DNA of 64,000 bases, from assembly GCF_946478955.1 (NCBI RefSeq), contig NZ_CAMLDL010000012.1:1-64000 (forward strand), given 5' to 3'. The notes below the pieces were generated by a model, which saw only the letters and a program-made list of their open reading frames with translations, made no database searches and was not told the origin of the DNA. How positions within the stretch are numbered: the stretch's first letter is position 1; every line of letters begins with the position of its first letter. This DNA is from an uncultured Sphingomonas sp. Its GTDB lineage: Bacteria > Pseudomonadota > Alphaproteobacteria > Sphingomonadales > Sphingomonadaceae. Below, piece after piece: positions 36,381 to 45,720 of this stretch. A program made the translations under genes and the position numbers.

Positions 36381-37096
36381 TCTGCGGCATTCCTGCGAAG
36401 GCGTGCTTCCAATTTGGTGCGCGCAAGATCGGTCCGCATCCGCATCAGAACAATCGCGGCAAACAGACAGGTAAAACCGCCCATCGTCAGCGGTAGCGGC
36501 CACAGCAGCTCCGGTGCAATCTGTGAACCGCCGGTTATGCTGATCGACTGCCCCTGATGCAGCGTTCGCCACCAAAGAACCGAATAATGGATGATCGGCA
36601 AGTTGATGGCGCCAACAATCCCGAACAGCGCCGTCATGCGCCCTTCCCCGCCTCTTTCACGCTCTGCCGACGCCAGCGCGATATATCCAAGGTAGAGGAA
36701 CAGCAGGATCAGCATCGAGGTCAGCCGCCCGTCCCACTCCCACCATGTGCCCCAGGTGGGACGCCCCCAAATGGAACCGGTGACGAGGCAGATCGCCGTG
36801 AAGAGCGCACCGGGAACCGCAGCCGCGCGGCCCGCAACCGCCGCGAGCGGGTGACGCCAGACGAGCTGACTGATCGAGGCGACCGCAATCGCACTCCATC
36901 CCGCCATTCCGAGCCATGCTGCCGGGACATGGATGTAGAGAATGCGCGCCGTTTCGCCCTGCAGATAGTCCGGCGGTGTGATGAACAGACCGCCGTAAAT
37001 TCCAATTGCCGTCAACAGGACGCCAATCGCGAGCAGCCAACCGGTGGTCGGCCGGGCGATTTTCAAAAAGCGGGCGGGATTGGCATAACCGTGCAT
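36377..37096 (-). CDS. ccmC: Heme exporter/transfer protein CcmC
   Basis: Loads heme onto CcmE. 239 residues with six membrane helices and the WWD motif WGTWWEWDGRLTS; flanking His residues at YIHVPAAW and IIHYSVLWWRTLH. The ATG at 37096 is preferred (GAGAAG upstream); a GTG at 37111 adds five residues. It is the first gene of the operon: ccmA and ccmB, which usually precede it, are not in the window. Confidence 0.94.
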   Translation of the reverse strand: MHGYANPARFLKIARPTTGWLLAIGVLLTAIGIYGGLFITPPDYLQGETARILYIHVPAAWLGMAGWSAIAVASISQLVWRHPLAAVAGRAAAVPGALFTAICLVTGSIWGRPTWGTWWEWDGRLTSMLILLFLYLGYIALASAERERGGEGRMTALFGIVGAINLPIIHYSVLWWRTLHQGQSISITGGSQIAPELLWPLPLTMGGFTCLFAAIVLMRMRTDLARTKLEARLRRNAAE

Positions 37097-37177
37097 GGGC
37101 GTTCTTCTCACCAGCCCCTAGCCGAGCCTTGTCCCCGCTTCAATTGATCGTGGACAAAAGGGCAAGGCGCAAAAGGA

Positions 37178-38227
37178 CTAGCGACGCCCAATCAGTTTTT
37201 GAGCCATTGCATCGGCAACTGCCGCCGGGTCCTGCCCGGTCGCGGCGCTTTCGGCCCAAATCTGTTCGAGTCGACCCGGAATAGCCTCAATTCGCTGACG
37301 AACGAGAGCTGGACCGCCATCATTCAGATATTCGGTCGACACGTTGATGATGCCACCTGCGTTAATGACATAATCCGGCGCATAGAGAATGCCGCGAGCT
37401 TGCAGGCGTTGCCCATCTTCTGGCGTTGCCAGCTGATTGTTCGCGCCGCCGGCGACGATCGGCGTCTTAAGGGCGGCGATGCTTTCTTCCGTCAGGATTG
37501 CGCCGAGCGCGCATGGGCTGACGACGTCGGCTTCCAGTGTCAGAATCTCAACCGGGTCAACAATAGCTGCGCCGGTTTCGGCCGCCAGCTTTTCGACGCG
37601 GCCGAGGTCGACATCGGCAATCGAAAGCCTCGCGCCTTCGCTTGCAGCGAGACGAGCAACGCCGCCAGCGACACTGCCAGCGCCCTGAATAGCGATATGG
37701 AGGCCGTCCACGCTGTCTTTGCCCAGCGCCCGCTTTACAGCGGCCTTCAGGCCCAGGAACACACCAAGCGAGGTATGCGGGCTCGGGTCGCCACCAACTT
37801 CACCGCCTTGCGCCGGCAGGCCCGCAACAAAGGGGGTCTGGGTTGAAATGGTGATCATATCCGCCACTGACACGCCGACGTCCTCGGCCGTAATATAATT
37901 CCCGGCCAGGCCGTTCACCGCCCGACCAAACGCAGCAATCATTTCCGGCGTCTTGGTGCGCGCTTCATCGGCAAGAATCACGGCCTTGCCACCACCAAGC
38001 GGAAGACCCGCCATGGCGTTCTTGTAGCTCATGCCCCGGGACAGGCGCAGCGCGTCAGTCAACGCTTCACTGTCTTTGGCATAATGCCAGAATCGCGTGC
38101 CGCCAGCAGCGGGGCCCAAATGGGTCGAGTGCATCGCAATGATCGCGCGAAGGCCAGTTTTTTCGTCGGTGACGAAATGGATTGCTTCGTGCGCGTCGAA
38201 ATCGGGATAGCCCCAAGGAGTGATCAT
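37178..38227 (-). CDS. Leu/Phe/Val-type amino acid dehydrogenase
   Basis: NAD-dependent oxidative deamination of a branched-chain or aromatic amino acid, as the first step of catabolism. 349 residues, as in leucine dehydrogenases, and not the larger glutamate dehydrogenase. The substrate-binding GGTRFWHY and catalytic Lys motif SYKNAMAGLPLGGGKAVI are present; the Rossmann fold IQGAGSVAGG is near 180. Leucine versus valine versus phenylalanine preference cannot be told. Same strand as ccmC, 81 bp upstream of it. Confidence 0.88.
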   Translation of the reverse strand: MITPWGYPDFDAHEAIHFVTDEKTGLRAIIAMHSTHLGPAAGGTRFWHYAKDSEALTDALRLSRGMSYKNAMAGLPLGGGKAVILADEARTKTPEMIAAFGRAVNGLAGNYITAEDVGVSVADMITISTQTPFVAGLPAQGGEVGGDPSPHTSLGVFLGLKAAVKRALGKDSVDGLHIAIQGAGSVAGGVARLAASEGARLSIADVDLGRVEKLAAETGAAIVDPVEILTLEADVVSPCALGAILTEESIAALKTPIVAGGANNQLATPEDGQRLQARGILYAPDYVINAGGIINVSTEYLNDGGPALVRQRIEAIPGRLEQIWAESAATGQDPAAVADAMAQKLIGRR

Positions 38228-38261
38228 TGATCGCCTAACTGCCTGTTCGGCCTAGGAAAAA

Positions 38262-38339
38262 TGGGGCGATCGACGGGACTTGAACCCGCGACCCCCGGTA
38301 CCACAAACCGGTGCTCTAACCAACTGAGCTACGATCGCC
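38262..38339 (-). tRNA. tRNA-His (anticodon GTG)
   Basis: Acceptor GCGATCG/CGATCGC with the His-specific extra G at -1 (38339) opposite C73, D-arm, anticodon stem CCGGT/ACCGG with loop TTGTGGT, T-arm and encoded CCA. It lies just upstream of the dehydrogenase gene. Confidence 0.95.
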
Positions 38340-38422
38340 ACGAATGCACCTTGGATGGTGCGCGGGCGGTCCTTAAGGTCGTGCGACCAACTTGGCAAGC
38401 GATGGAAAGGCTGGATACGCAA

Positions 38423-38854
38423 ATGAGCCATGCGACGTTGGAGAAGTTCGGATACCCCGCAACGCTCATTCGCGAATATCGGCATTGGGCATTACTCGTG
38501 CGCCCCTCACAAGTGACCGCCGCTTCGCTTGTGCTGGTATCGACGTCAGACGCCACCGCTTTCGGGGCATTGCCAGCTGGCGCCCACGCAGAGCTGCAGG
38601 GTGTCACGTCAGATCTTGAAGCGATGCTGACGGCTGCAGTCACCTATGATCGCATCAACTATCTAATGCTCATGATGGTGGATCCTCATGTCCATTTTCA
38701 CGTCATCCCACGTTATAATGGCGAACGAACGATCGTCGGCGTGTCGCGCACCGACCAAAGCTGGCCCGGACCTCCTGATCTCAGTAACGCGTTGCCACTA
38801 TCAGATGACCAAATTGCTTTGATGAGGGATGAATTGGTCCGTTTATCTCATTGA
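38423..38854 (+). CDS. HIT-family nucleotide-binding protein
   Basis: A 143-residue histidine-triad protein. The active-site triad HVHFHVIPRY lies near 90. Such proteins hydrolyse or transfer nucleotidyl groups (AMP-lysine, dinucleoside polyphosphates); exact substrate unknown. The start is either ATG 38423 or ATG 38402 (seven residues longer); neither has a clear ribosome binding site. It follows the tRNA-His promoter region in the opposite direction. Confidence 0.85.
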   Translation: MSHATLEKFGYPATLIREYRHWALLVRPSQVTAASLVLVSTSDATAFGALPAGAHAELQGVTSDLEAMLTAAVTYDRINYLMLMMVDPHVHFHVIPRYNGERTIVGVSRTDQSWPGPPDLSNALPLSDDQIALMRDELVRLSH

Positions 38855-38938
38855 ATTAGCATAATCTTATGCAAACCTTTGCGTAAATCTTGCGCAATTA
38901 ATCAGATCAGCCCATGCCTCCGCCGGGGAGAGAAATAG

Positions 38939-39655
38939 ATGACGAGTCGTCGGGCCCGCTCACCAGCGGATTCAGAAGTCGCCATGCGAGAGCGCCTGAT
39001 CGATGCAGGATTTGCTCCGAAACATGCTGATCTGTTGATCGACATGCCGAACCGGCTGGTTCAGGTTGACCCGAAACGTACATTTCGAGAGCCTGGGGTC
39101 GCACGCGACGAGGTTATGTTCGTAAAATCGGGCGTCCTTGCGAAATTCAAGGCGGACAGCAGCGGACGCCGCCAGATTGTGGCGCTACGCTTTCCGGGTG
39201 ATGGCATCCTGCCCCGCGACGGCGCTGCCGATTATGGCATACAGGCGATTGTTCGCAGCGAAGTGCTCGTCGGCAAGGCGTCGGATTTTGACCCGATTGT
39301 CGACGCCAATCCCGAAATGGCAAAACTGTTCTGGCGCCTCACCCAGCGCCATAATGCCATTGGCTACGAATGGTTGGTCAATACGGGGCGCCGCGATTCC
39401 ACTGCGCGTGTCGCGCATCTGCTATGCGAAACAGCAGTTCGTATTGGCCTGGATGTTGAAAATGAATCGATGATAAATCCGTTCACGCAGCAGCAAATCG
39501 CCGATATCACCGGTCAAACATCGGTCAATGTGAACCGGGTTTTTGCCGATCTGGAGCGACAGGGACTGATTAGCCGGAAGGGCAAGGAAATCCATTTCCT
39601 CGATTGGCAGGAGCTCCGCCGCATCGCCGGTTTCCAGCCAGCTTATTTGACCTGA
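38939..39655 (+). CDS. Crp/Fnr family transcriptional regulator
   Basis: A 238-residue regulator: cyclic-nucleotide-binding-like beta roll (about 40-140) and a C-terminal winged helix with the recognition region FTQQQIADITGQTSVNVNRVFADLE. It lacks the N-terminal cysteine cluster of Fnr, so it does not carry an oxygen-sensing Fe-S cluster of that type; the effector is unknown. ATG with GGGGAG 8 bases upstream. An 8-bp palindrome TTGCGCAA (38890-38897) with a half-copy TTGCG (38879) lies in its leader and could be an autoregulatory operator. A strong terminator follows. Confidence 0.9.
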   Translation: MTSRRARSPADSEVAMRERLIDAGFAPKHADLLIDMPNRLVQVDPKRTFREPGVARDEVMFVKSGVLAKFKADSSGRRQIVALRFPGDGILPRDGAADYGIQAIVRSEVLVGKASDFDPIVDANPEMAKLFWRLTQRHNAIGYEWLVNTGRRDSTARVAHLLCETAVRIGLDVENESMINPFTQQQIADITGQTSVNVNRVFADLERQGLISRKGKEIHFLDWQELRRIAGFQPAYLT

Positions 39656-39680
39656 CTGCCCGCTCGATCCATGCCAACGG

Positions 39681-39714
39681 AAAAGGCCGCCCCGATGAAG
39701 AGGCGGCCTTTTTT
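39681..39714. terminator. Bidirectional Rho-independent terminator
   Basis: AAAAGGCCGCC pairs with GGCGGCCTTTTTT around a 10-base loop. It ends the Crp/Fnr gene on the plus strand and, through the A-tract on the left, the tRNA-Val transcript on the minus strand. Confidence 0.9.
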
Positions 39715-39725
39715 CCATCTAAAGA

Positions 39726-39800
39726 TGGTGGGCGCGGCAGGGATTGAACCTGCGACCCCACCCGTGTGAAGGGTGTGCTCTACCACTGAGCTACGCGCCC
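39726..39800 (-). tRNA. tRNA-Val (anticodon CAC)
   Basis: Acceptor GGGCGCG/CGCGCCC, D-arm GCTC...GAGC, anticodon stem CACCC/GGGTG with loop TTCACAC, T-arm GCAGG TTCAATC CCTGC, discriminator A, encoded CCA. Downstream of hup on the same strand. Confidence 0.95.
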
Positions 39801-39871
39801 GCGCTTGGGTCGGGCGGCCATTAGGCCAGCCCTAGGTAGCTGTCCAGCCCCGCCCGAAGCGGACCGCCAAA

Positions 39872-40144
39872 TTATTGGACAGCGTCTTTGAGTACCTTGC
39901 CCGGTCGGAATTTCGGCTGCGAGGTCGCCTTGATCTGCATCGGTTCGCCGGTGCGTGGATTACGCCCCGTCGACGCCTTGCGCCGGGTAACTGAAAAATT
40001 GCCAAAGCCAACCAGACGAACTTCATCGCCACGCTTTAGCGCGGAGGTAACAACCTCCAACATGGTCTCGATCGCACGGCTGGCGTCGTTACGCGAAAGC
40101 CCCGCCCGATCCGCGACATGGCTAATGAGCTCCTGCTTGTTCAT
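39872..40144 (-). CDS. hup: Histone-like DNA-binding protein HU
   Basis: Nucleoid-associated protein, 90 residues, typical HU length. N-terminal MNKQELISHVADRAGLS, the dimer core, and the DNA-binding arm FSVTRRKASTGRNPRTGEPM are all conserved. It lies 87 bp downstream of lon, the arrangement found in many proteobacteria. Confidence 0.96.
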   Translation of the reverse strand: MNKQELISHVADRAGLSRNDASRAIETMLEVVTSALKRGDEVRLVGFGNFSVTRRKASTGRNPRTGEPMQIKATSQPKFRPGKVLKDAVQ

Positions 40145-40208
40145 GGCTCCTCATCTCCCGGTGGTTGGCCGCGAGTCCCGCGGCAGCAAGTGCGCACCTT
40201 TAAGTCCA

Positions 40209-40222
40209 TTTCGCTAGCGAAA
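40209..40222. promoter_or_regulatory. Perfect 14-bp palindrome between lon and hup
   Basis: TTTCGCTAGCGAAA reads the same on both strands and lies 65-78 bases upstream of the hup start. Perfect symmetry without a loop argues for a dimeric protein site, not an RNA hairpin. A promoter for hup would fall in the same place. Confidence 0.4.
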
Positions 40223-40231
40223 GTCAAAGGA

Positions 40232-42634
40232 CTAGTGACGCAAGCCTGTCCCTTCCGAAGACAAGTTGCCATGACCGATCGGATCAGTTGCCTGTTCGTC
40301 GGCATCCGTCCACTCGATTGGAACCACCGGATCGACAAGGGCGATTTTCAGCACTTCATCCACATGCGCGACCGGAATGATCTTCAACGCACCGGTTACC
40401 GACGCCGGGATTTCTGCCAAATCCTTTTCATTGTCGGCAGGTATCATGACGGTCTTAATTCCGCCGCGAAGGGCCGCGAGCAGTTTTTCTTTCAAGCCGC
40501 CGATCGGCAGAACCCGGCCGCGCAGCGTGACCTCACCGGTCATCGCCACATCGCGGCGAACCGGGATGGCGGCCAGCGTCGAAATCATGGCCGTCACCAT
40601 GCCAATGCCAGCCGACGGACCATCCTTTGGAACGGCGCCTTCTGGCAAATGGACATGAATGTCCTTTCGCGCGAACAACGACGGCTTTACACCATAGGAT
40701 GGTGATCGCGCCTTGACGAAGCTCATAGCGGTCTGGATCGATTCCTGCATGACTTCACCAAGCTTGCCGGTCGTCTTAATCTGACCCTTGCCAGGGACGG
40801 TGACCGCTTCGATGGTCAAGAGCTCGCCGCCAACTTCCGTCCATGCAAGTCCGGTGACAGCGCCGATCTGATCTTCTTCTTCGCCGACCCCATAGCGATA
40901 GCGACGCACGCCCAGGAATTCGGCAACATTCTCGGATGTGAGCGAGATCGATTCCGTCTTTAGTTCCAAAATCTTGCGCAGCGACTTTCGCGCCACCTTT
41001 GCAAGTTCGCGTTCCAGCGTGCGGACGCCCGCCTCACGCGTATAATGGCGCAAGATCGACCGAAGGCCCTCTTCGGTAAATTCCAGTTCGCCGACCTTCA
41101 GGCCATGCGCTTCAAGCTGCTTCGGGATGAGGTGACGCTGCGCGATTTCGACTTTCTCATCCTCGGTGTAGCCTTCAAGCCGGATGATCTCCATGCGATC
41201 AAGCAGCGGCTGAGGCATGTCGAGGCTGTTCGCCGTCGTGACAAACATGACGTCCGACAGATCGTAATCCAGCTCCAGATAATGATCCTGGAACTTGCTG
41301 TTCTGTTCAGGGTCCAGGACTTCCAACAGCGCCGACGCCGGGTCGCCCCGGAAATCCTGTCCGAGCTTGTCAATTTCATCGAGAAGGAACAGCGGATTGT
41401 TAGTGCCGGCCTTCTTCAGGTTCGACATGATCTTGCCTGGCAGAGAGCCAATATAGGTACGGCGATGGCCGCGAATTTCAGCCTCGTCCCGTACACCGCC
41501 CAACGACTGGCGCACAAATTCGCGCCCCGTCGCCTTGGCGATCGAACGGCCAAGCGAGGTTTTGCCGACACCCGGAGGCCCGACGAGGCAAAGGATTGGT
41601 CCCTTCAGCCGATTGGTACGCGCCTGAACGGCAAGATATTCAACGATGCGGTCCTTGACCTTCTCAAGGCCGTAATGATCTTCATCGAGTACGGCCTGCG
41701 CCTCGGCGATATCGCGCTTCAGCCGGCTTTTCTTGCCCCACGGCAGGCCCAGGAGCACGTCAAGGTAATTGCGCGCCACGGTGGCTTCGGCTGACATCGG
41801 CGCCATGGCGCGTAGCTTCTTCAGCTCCGCATTGGCCTTGGCCTTTGCTTCCTTGCTAAGGCGCGTGCGGCGGATTTTCGCGGCGAGCTCGTTCAGCTCG
41901 TCACCGCCGTCCTCACCCTCGTTGCCGAGTTCGCGCTGGATCGCCTTCAACTGTTCGTTGAGGTAATATTCGCGCTGCGTCTTCTCCATCTGTCGCTTCA
42001 CGCGGCCGCGGATTTTCTTTTCGACCTGCAGCACGCCCAATTCGCCTTCCATGAAGGCAAACACCATTTCGAGACGCTTGGCAGGGTCCAATTCACCGAG
42101 CACGGCCTGCTTATCGGCTACCTTGATCGACAGATTGGACGCAACCGCGTCGGCCAATATCGACGGATCTTCAATCTCGCTCAGTTGAACGCTGGTTTCG
42201 GCCGGTAAACGCTTGTTGAGCTTGGCATAATTCTCAAACTGGTCGATCACCGACCGCATCAGCGCGACGGCCTCCGGCCCTTCCGCCACAATTTCGTCGA
42301 CAATTTCGACGTCTGCTGCCTGATGGCCGTCACGATCTACAAGATTGACCAGCCTCGCGCGCTGTGCGCCCTCCACAAGGACGCGAACCGTTCCATCGGG
42401 CAATTTCAACATCTGCATCGCGGTGGCAACGACGCCAAGGTCATACAGCGCATCGCGATCCGGATCGTCTTCGGCAGGGTCAAGTTGGGCGACCAGGAAA
42501 AGCTGCTTGTCGTCGCCCATTGCAGCTTCAAGCGCGGCGACGGATTTTTCACGTCCCACGAATAGCGGCACAATACGGTGCGGGAAAACGACGATGTCGC
42601 GGAGAGGAAGGATCGGAAGGGTACGAGTTGTCAT
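40232..42634 (-). CDS. lon: ATP-dependent protease Lon
   Basis: Degrades misfolded and regulatory proteins. 800 residues: N-terminal substrate domain (1-200), coiled region, AAA+ module with Walker A GPPGVGKTSLG, and the protease domain with catalytic Ser in PKDGPSAGIGM and Lys in GLKEKLLAALRGG. An acidic tail (ADEQATDPIGHG) follows. Part of the tig-clpP-clpX-lon-hup block. Confidence 0.97.
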   Translation of the reverse strand: MTTRTLPILPLRDIVVFPHRIVPLFVGREKSVAALEAAMGDDKQLFLVAQLDPAEDDPDRDALYDLGVVATAMQMLKLPDGTVRVLVEGAQRARLVNLVDRDGHQAADVEIVDEIVAEGPEAVALMRSVIDQFENYAKLNKRLPAETSVQLSEIEDPSILADAVASNLSIKVADKQAVLGELDPAKRLEMVFAFMEGELGVLQVEKKIRGRVKRQMEKTQREYYLNEQLKAIQRELGNEGEDGGDELNELAAKIRRTRLSKEAKAKANAELKKLRAMAPMSAEATVARNYLDVLLGLPWGKKSRLKRDIAEAQAVLDEDHYGLEKVKDRIVEYLAVQARTNRLKGPILCLVGPPGVGKTSLGRSIAKATGREFVRQSLGGVRDEAEIRGHRRTYIGSLPGKIMSNLKKAGTNNPLFLLDEIDKLGQDFRGDPASALLEVLDPEQNSKFQDHYLELDYDLSDVMFVTTANSLDMPQPLLDRMEIIRLEGYTEDEKVEIAQRHLIPKQLEAHGLKVGELEFTEEGLRSILRHYTREAGVRTLERELAKVARKSLRKILELKTESISLTSENVAEFLGVRRYRYGVGEEEDQIGAVTGLAWTEVGGELLTIEAVTVPGKGQIKTTGKLGEVMQESIQTAMSFVKARSPSYGVKPSLFARKDIHVHLPEGAVPKDGPSAGIGMVTAMISTLAAIPVRRDVAMTGEVTLRGRVLPIGGLKEKLLAALRGGIKTVMIPADNEKDLAEIPASVTGALKIIPVAHVDEVLKIALVDPVVPIEWTDADEQATDPIGHGNLSSEGTGLRH

Positions 42635-42691
42635 GCTATTTATATGGGCGCCGTCATGTGGCGTTGCAACAAGGCTGGTAGGCGCAATCGA

Positions 42692-43252
42692 TCAGCTGAG
42701 GCCGAGACCCTTAAAAAGGTGGGGATAAGCCACCGTCAGCGCCGGAAAGAGATTCTGCGCGGAATGGGTCGCCGCTGTGACAGCAATGCCGGTCAGGACG
42801 CCCCTTTGTTTCCACACCACATAGAGCGTCGAAAAGATCAGGAACGGCCACCAGATAACCAGGCCCCACCCCAACGCCTGAGCCGAATGAACACAGCCCC
42901 ATCCGAATGCCGATAATACAACGGCATATTGCGGTTTCATGAAGCGAAGAAAGAGGCTGATGAAAGCCGCCATGATCATCGTCTCAACGACCGGCGCGAA
43001 GACGACGAGCATGAACAGTGCGAGGCCGCCCTTCATGGGGAATTCCGGCGTTTCGAGCTGCGGCGCGATGCTTTGAGTCGCATAGGCAAGCAAAATCGAC
43101 CCAACAAAGGTCAGTAGGAAACCGACAGGAATGGCGAACCATGCCCGTCGCGGCTCCCTCAGAATCGATGGCAGGAAGCGCAGAAAACTGTCATCGAAGA
43201 GCCGATGCGGCACCTCCTGCGGTGCGACGGGCGCCCCCTCGCCCGCTCCCAC
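42692..43252 (-). CDS. CPBP-like membrane protein (possible intramembrane protease)
   Basis: A 186-residue membrane protein with 4-5 helices. The C-terminal half looks like a CPBP (Abi/Rce1) domain: a helix with PVVETMIMAAF where the family has the EExxxR motif, FGWGCVHS with a His, and THSAQN matching HxxxN. The first catalytic motif has only one Glu and no Arg, so protease activity is doubtful. The start codon is a GTG that follows the clpX stop immediately, so it is translationally linked to clpX; no better start exists. Lies between clpX and lon. Confidence 0.7.
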   Translation of the reverse strand: MGAGEGAPVAPQEVPHRLFDDSFLRFLPSILREPRRAWFAIPVGFLLTFVGSILLAYATQSIAPQLETPEFPMKGGLALFMLVVFAPVVETMIMAAFISLFLRFMKPQYAVVLSAFGWGCVHSAQALGWGLVIWWPFLIFSTLYVVWKQRGVLTGIAVTAATHSAQNLFPALTVAYPHLFKGLGLS

Positions 43253-44533
43253 TTAGGCCGCGTCTCCGGCGGCCGCGCTCGATGCTTTTTCCTTCTTGGA
43301 ATAGACACGGACAGGGTCCTTACGGCCGTCCACAACCTCATGGTCGACATGAACCTCGTCGACGCCTTCCATCGACGGAAGGTCGAACATCGTGTCGAGC
43401 AATATACCTTCCAGGATAGAGCGGAGACCGCGGGCGCCCGTTTTGCGTTCGATCGCCTTCTTGGCAACCGCATGCAACGCGTCGTCGCTGAACTGCAGTT
43501 CTACATCCTCCATGTCGAACAGTTTTTGGTACTGCTTGACCAAGGCGTTCTTTGGCTCGACCAGGATTTTCACCAAGGCGGTTTCGTCCAGATCCTCAAG
43601 GGTGGCGATGACCGGCATGCGGCCGATAAATTCGGGAATGAGCCCGAACTTCATCAGATCTTCCGGCTCGGTGCTCTTCAACACCTGCCCGGTGCGCCGT
43701 TCTTCCGGTGCGGCGACATGCGCGCCAAAGCCGATCGACTTACCCTGCAGACGGTCGCCAATGATCTTTTCCAGACCAGCGAACGCGCCGCCACAGATGA
43801 ATAGGATGTTCGTCGTGTCCACTTGCAGGAATTCCTGCTGCGGATGCTTGCGGCCGCCCTGCGGCGGAACCGATGCGGTCGTGCCTTCCATCAGCTTCAG
43901 CAATGCCTGCTGAACGCCCTCACCCGACACGTCGCGAGTGATCGACGGATTATCGGATTTCCGCGAAATCTTGTCGATTTCGTCGATATAGACGATGCCG
44001 CGTTGTGCTTTTTCGACATTGTAATCCGACGCCTGAAGCAGCTTCAGAATGATGTTTTCGACGTCTTCGCCGACATAACCGGCCTCGGTCAGCGTCGTTG
44101 CGTCGGCCATGGTGAACGGCACATCGAGGATCCGCGCCAGCGTCTGGGCCAGCAGCGTCTTGCCGCAGCCGGTCGGCCCGATCAGCAGGATATTGGATTT
44201 TGCCAATTCGACTTCCGTGCCGTTCTTCTGACCGTGCGAGAGCCGCTTGTAATGATTATGAACAGCAACCGACAGAACGCGCTTCGCGCGCTGTTGCCCG
44301 ATAACATAATCGTCAAGAACATTGTAAATTTCCGAGGGAGTCGGAACACCATCGCGGCTCTTCACCAGCGATGATTTGGTTTCTTCACGAATGATGTCGT
44401 TACACAGCTCGACGCATTCATCGCAGATGAATACAGTCGGTCCGGCGATCAGCTTGCGCACCTCATGCTGCGACTTGCCGCAGAAACTGCAGTACAGCGT
44501 GCTTTTACTGTCGCCGCCTTGAAGCTTTGTCAT
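43253..44533 (-). CDS. clpX: ATP-dependent Clp protease ATP-binding subunit ClpX
   Basis: Unfoldase that feeds ClpP. 426 residues: N-terminal zinc-binding domain with Cys pairs CSFC and CDEC, Walker [11 protein letters not shown], Walker [11 protein letters not shown], and the conserved ClpP-binding loop region IGFGAH. The ATG at 44533 ([15 protein letters not shown]) is the conserved start; the frame is open for ten codons before it. Separated from clpP by pit, DUF47 and Nudix genes. Confidence 0.97.
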   Translation of the reverse strand: MTKLQGGDSKSTLYCSFCGKSQHEVRKLIAGPTVFICDECVELCNDIIREETKSSLVKSRDGVPTPSEIYNVLDDYVIGQQRAKRVLSVAVHNHYKRLSHGQKNGTEVELAKSNILLIGPTGCGKTLLAQTLARILDVPFTMADATTLTEAGYVGEDVENIILKLLQASDYNVEKAQRGIVYIDEIDKISRKSDNPSITRDVSGEGVQQALLKLMEGTTASVPPQGGRKHPQQEFLQVDTTNILFICGGAFAGLEKIIGDRLQGKSIGFGAHVAAPEERRTGQVLKSTEPEDLMKFGLIPEFIGRMPVIATLEDLDETALVKILVEPKNALVKQYQKLFDMEDVELQFSDDALHAVAKKAIERKTGARGLRSILEGILLDTMFDLPSMEGVDEVHVDHEVVDGRKDPVRVYSKKEKASSAAAGDAA

Positions 44534-44688
44534 ACAATTCCTTGTCACATCGCTGGGCCGCATAGCGGCTTGCGGGTCATGCTAACCCGCTTTTCCCAAC
44601 ATTCAAACTACCAAAGGCGGTTAATGCCCGATATGGGCCGCCTCGCTTGTCCCAAATATGGATACCTAAAGCCCGGTCGGCAAGGGAC

Positions 44689-45705
44689 TCAGGCGAACAG
44701 GCGCGTCAGGCCATAAAATAGTGCGGCCACTGCTGCAGAGCACGGAATGGTAATCACCCACGCCATCACAACGCTGCGCGCGACGCCCCAGCGAACCGCC
44801 GATGCACGCCGAGCCACGCCTGCCCCGATGACCGCGCCCGTAATGGTGTGCGTGGTCGATACTGGAATGCCCAGCAAGCTGGCCCCGAACAGCATTATCG
44901 AGCCGCCTGTCGAGGCGGCGAAACCCTGATGCTGACTAAGCTTGGTGATCCGGCTGCCCATTGTCTCGATAATCTTCCAGCCACCTGTCATCGTGCCGAG
45001 GCCAATGGCGATATAACAACAAATCGCGACCCAATGCGGAACGTGGAACTCACCCTTCAGATACCCCGTCGAGTAGAGCAGTACCGTGATGATGCCCATC
45101 GTCTTCTGCGCATCATTAAGGCCGTGGCCGAGCGAGTAGCCCGCAGAGCTGACCAGGTGCAGCGACTTGAACGCTCGCTCCGCAGTCTTCGCCTTAACCC
45201 CGCGCACGGCCCAGCTGGACACCAGCATCACTAACATCGCGACGGTCATTCCGATTAGTGGAGCCAACGGAATGAACAACAAGGTCTTCGTGACGCCGTT
45301 CCATTGAATCGTGCCAAAGCCAGCGGCGGCCACGCCCGCGCCGATAATCCCGCCGACGAGCGCATGGCTAGATGAGGACGGGATGCCCTTCACCCAGGTG
45401 ACGATGTTCCAAAACATCGCCCCAACCAGCGCCGCGAACACGACCGCTGGGGTCACAAGATCCTTGTCAATCAAACCTTTGCCGATCGTATCGGCGACCT
45501 TGTGCAAACTTGGGAAAGCGAGCGTCAGGAAATAAGCCGCGAAGTTGAAGAACGCCGCAAAGGCAACGGCGTGAACCGGTTTCAACAATTTGGTCGCAAC
45601 CACTGTCGCGATGGAATTGGCGGCGTCATGCAGACCGTTCAGAAAATCGAACGCCAACGCCAGAATTACGAGGCCGATCAGCAGCGGAAAGGCAAGCTCA
45701 TGCAT
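44689..45705 (-). CDS. pit: Low-affinity inorganic phosphate transporter
   Basis: Sodium- or proton-coupled phosphate permease of the PiT family; 338 residues with about ten helices. Both family repeats are visible: FDFLNGLHDAANSIATVVAT near 20 and SLGHGLNDAQKTMG near 195. It is preceded by 15 bp by a DUF47 (PhoU-like) gene, the standard partner of PiT transporters. Confidence 0.95.
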   Translation of the reverse strand: MHELAFPLLIGLVILALAFDFLNGLHDAANSIATVVATKLLKPVHAVAFAAFFNFAAYFLTLAFPSLHKVADTIGKGLIDKDLVTPAVVFAALVGAMFWNIVTWVKGIPSSSSHALVGGIIGAGVAAAGFGTIQWNGVTKTLLFIPLAPLIGMTVAMLVMLVSSWAVRGVKAKTAERAFKSLHLVSSAGYSLGHGLNDAQKTMGIITVLLYSTGYLKGEFHVPHWVAICCYIAIGLGTMTGGWKIIETMGSRITKLSQHQGFAASTGGSIMLFGASLLGIPVSTTHTITGAVIGAGVARRASAVRWGVARSVVMAWVITIPCSAAVAALFYGLTRLFA

Positions 45706-45720
45706 GAGGGTCGCGCCGCC

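Noticed and set aside
44572..44594. Hairpin GCGGGT/ACCCGC followed by TTTT in the clpX leader
   Set aside because: Only 6 bp and on the strand without an upstream gene; could be chance in GC-rich DNA.
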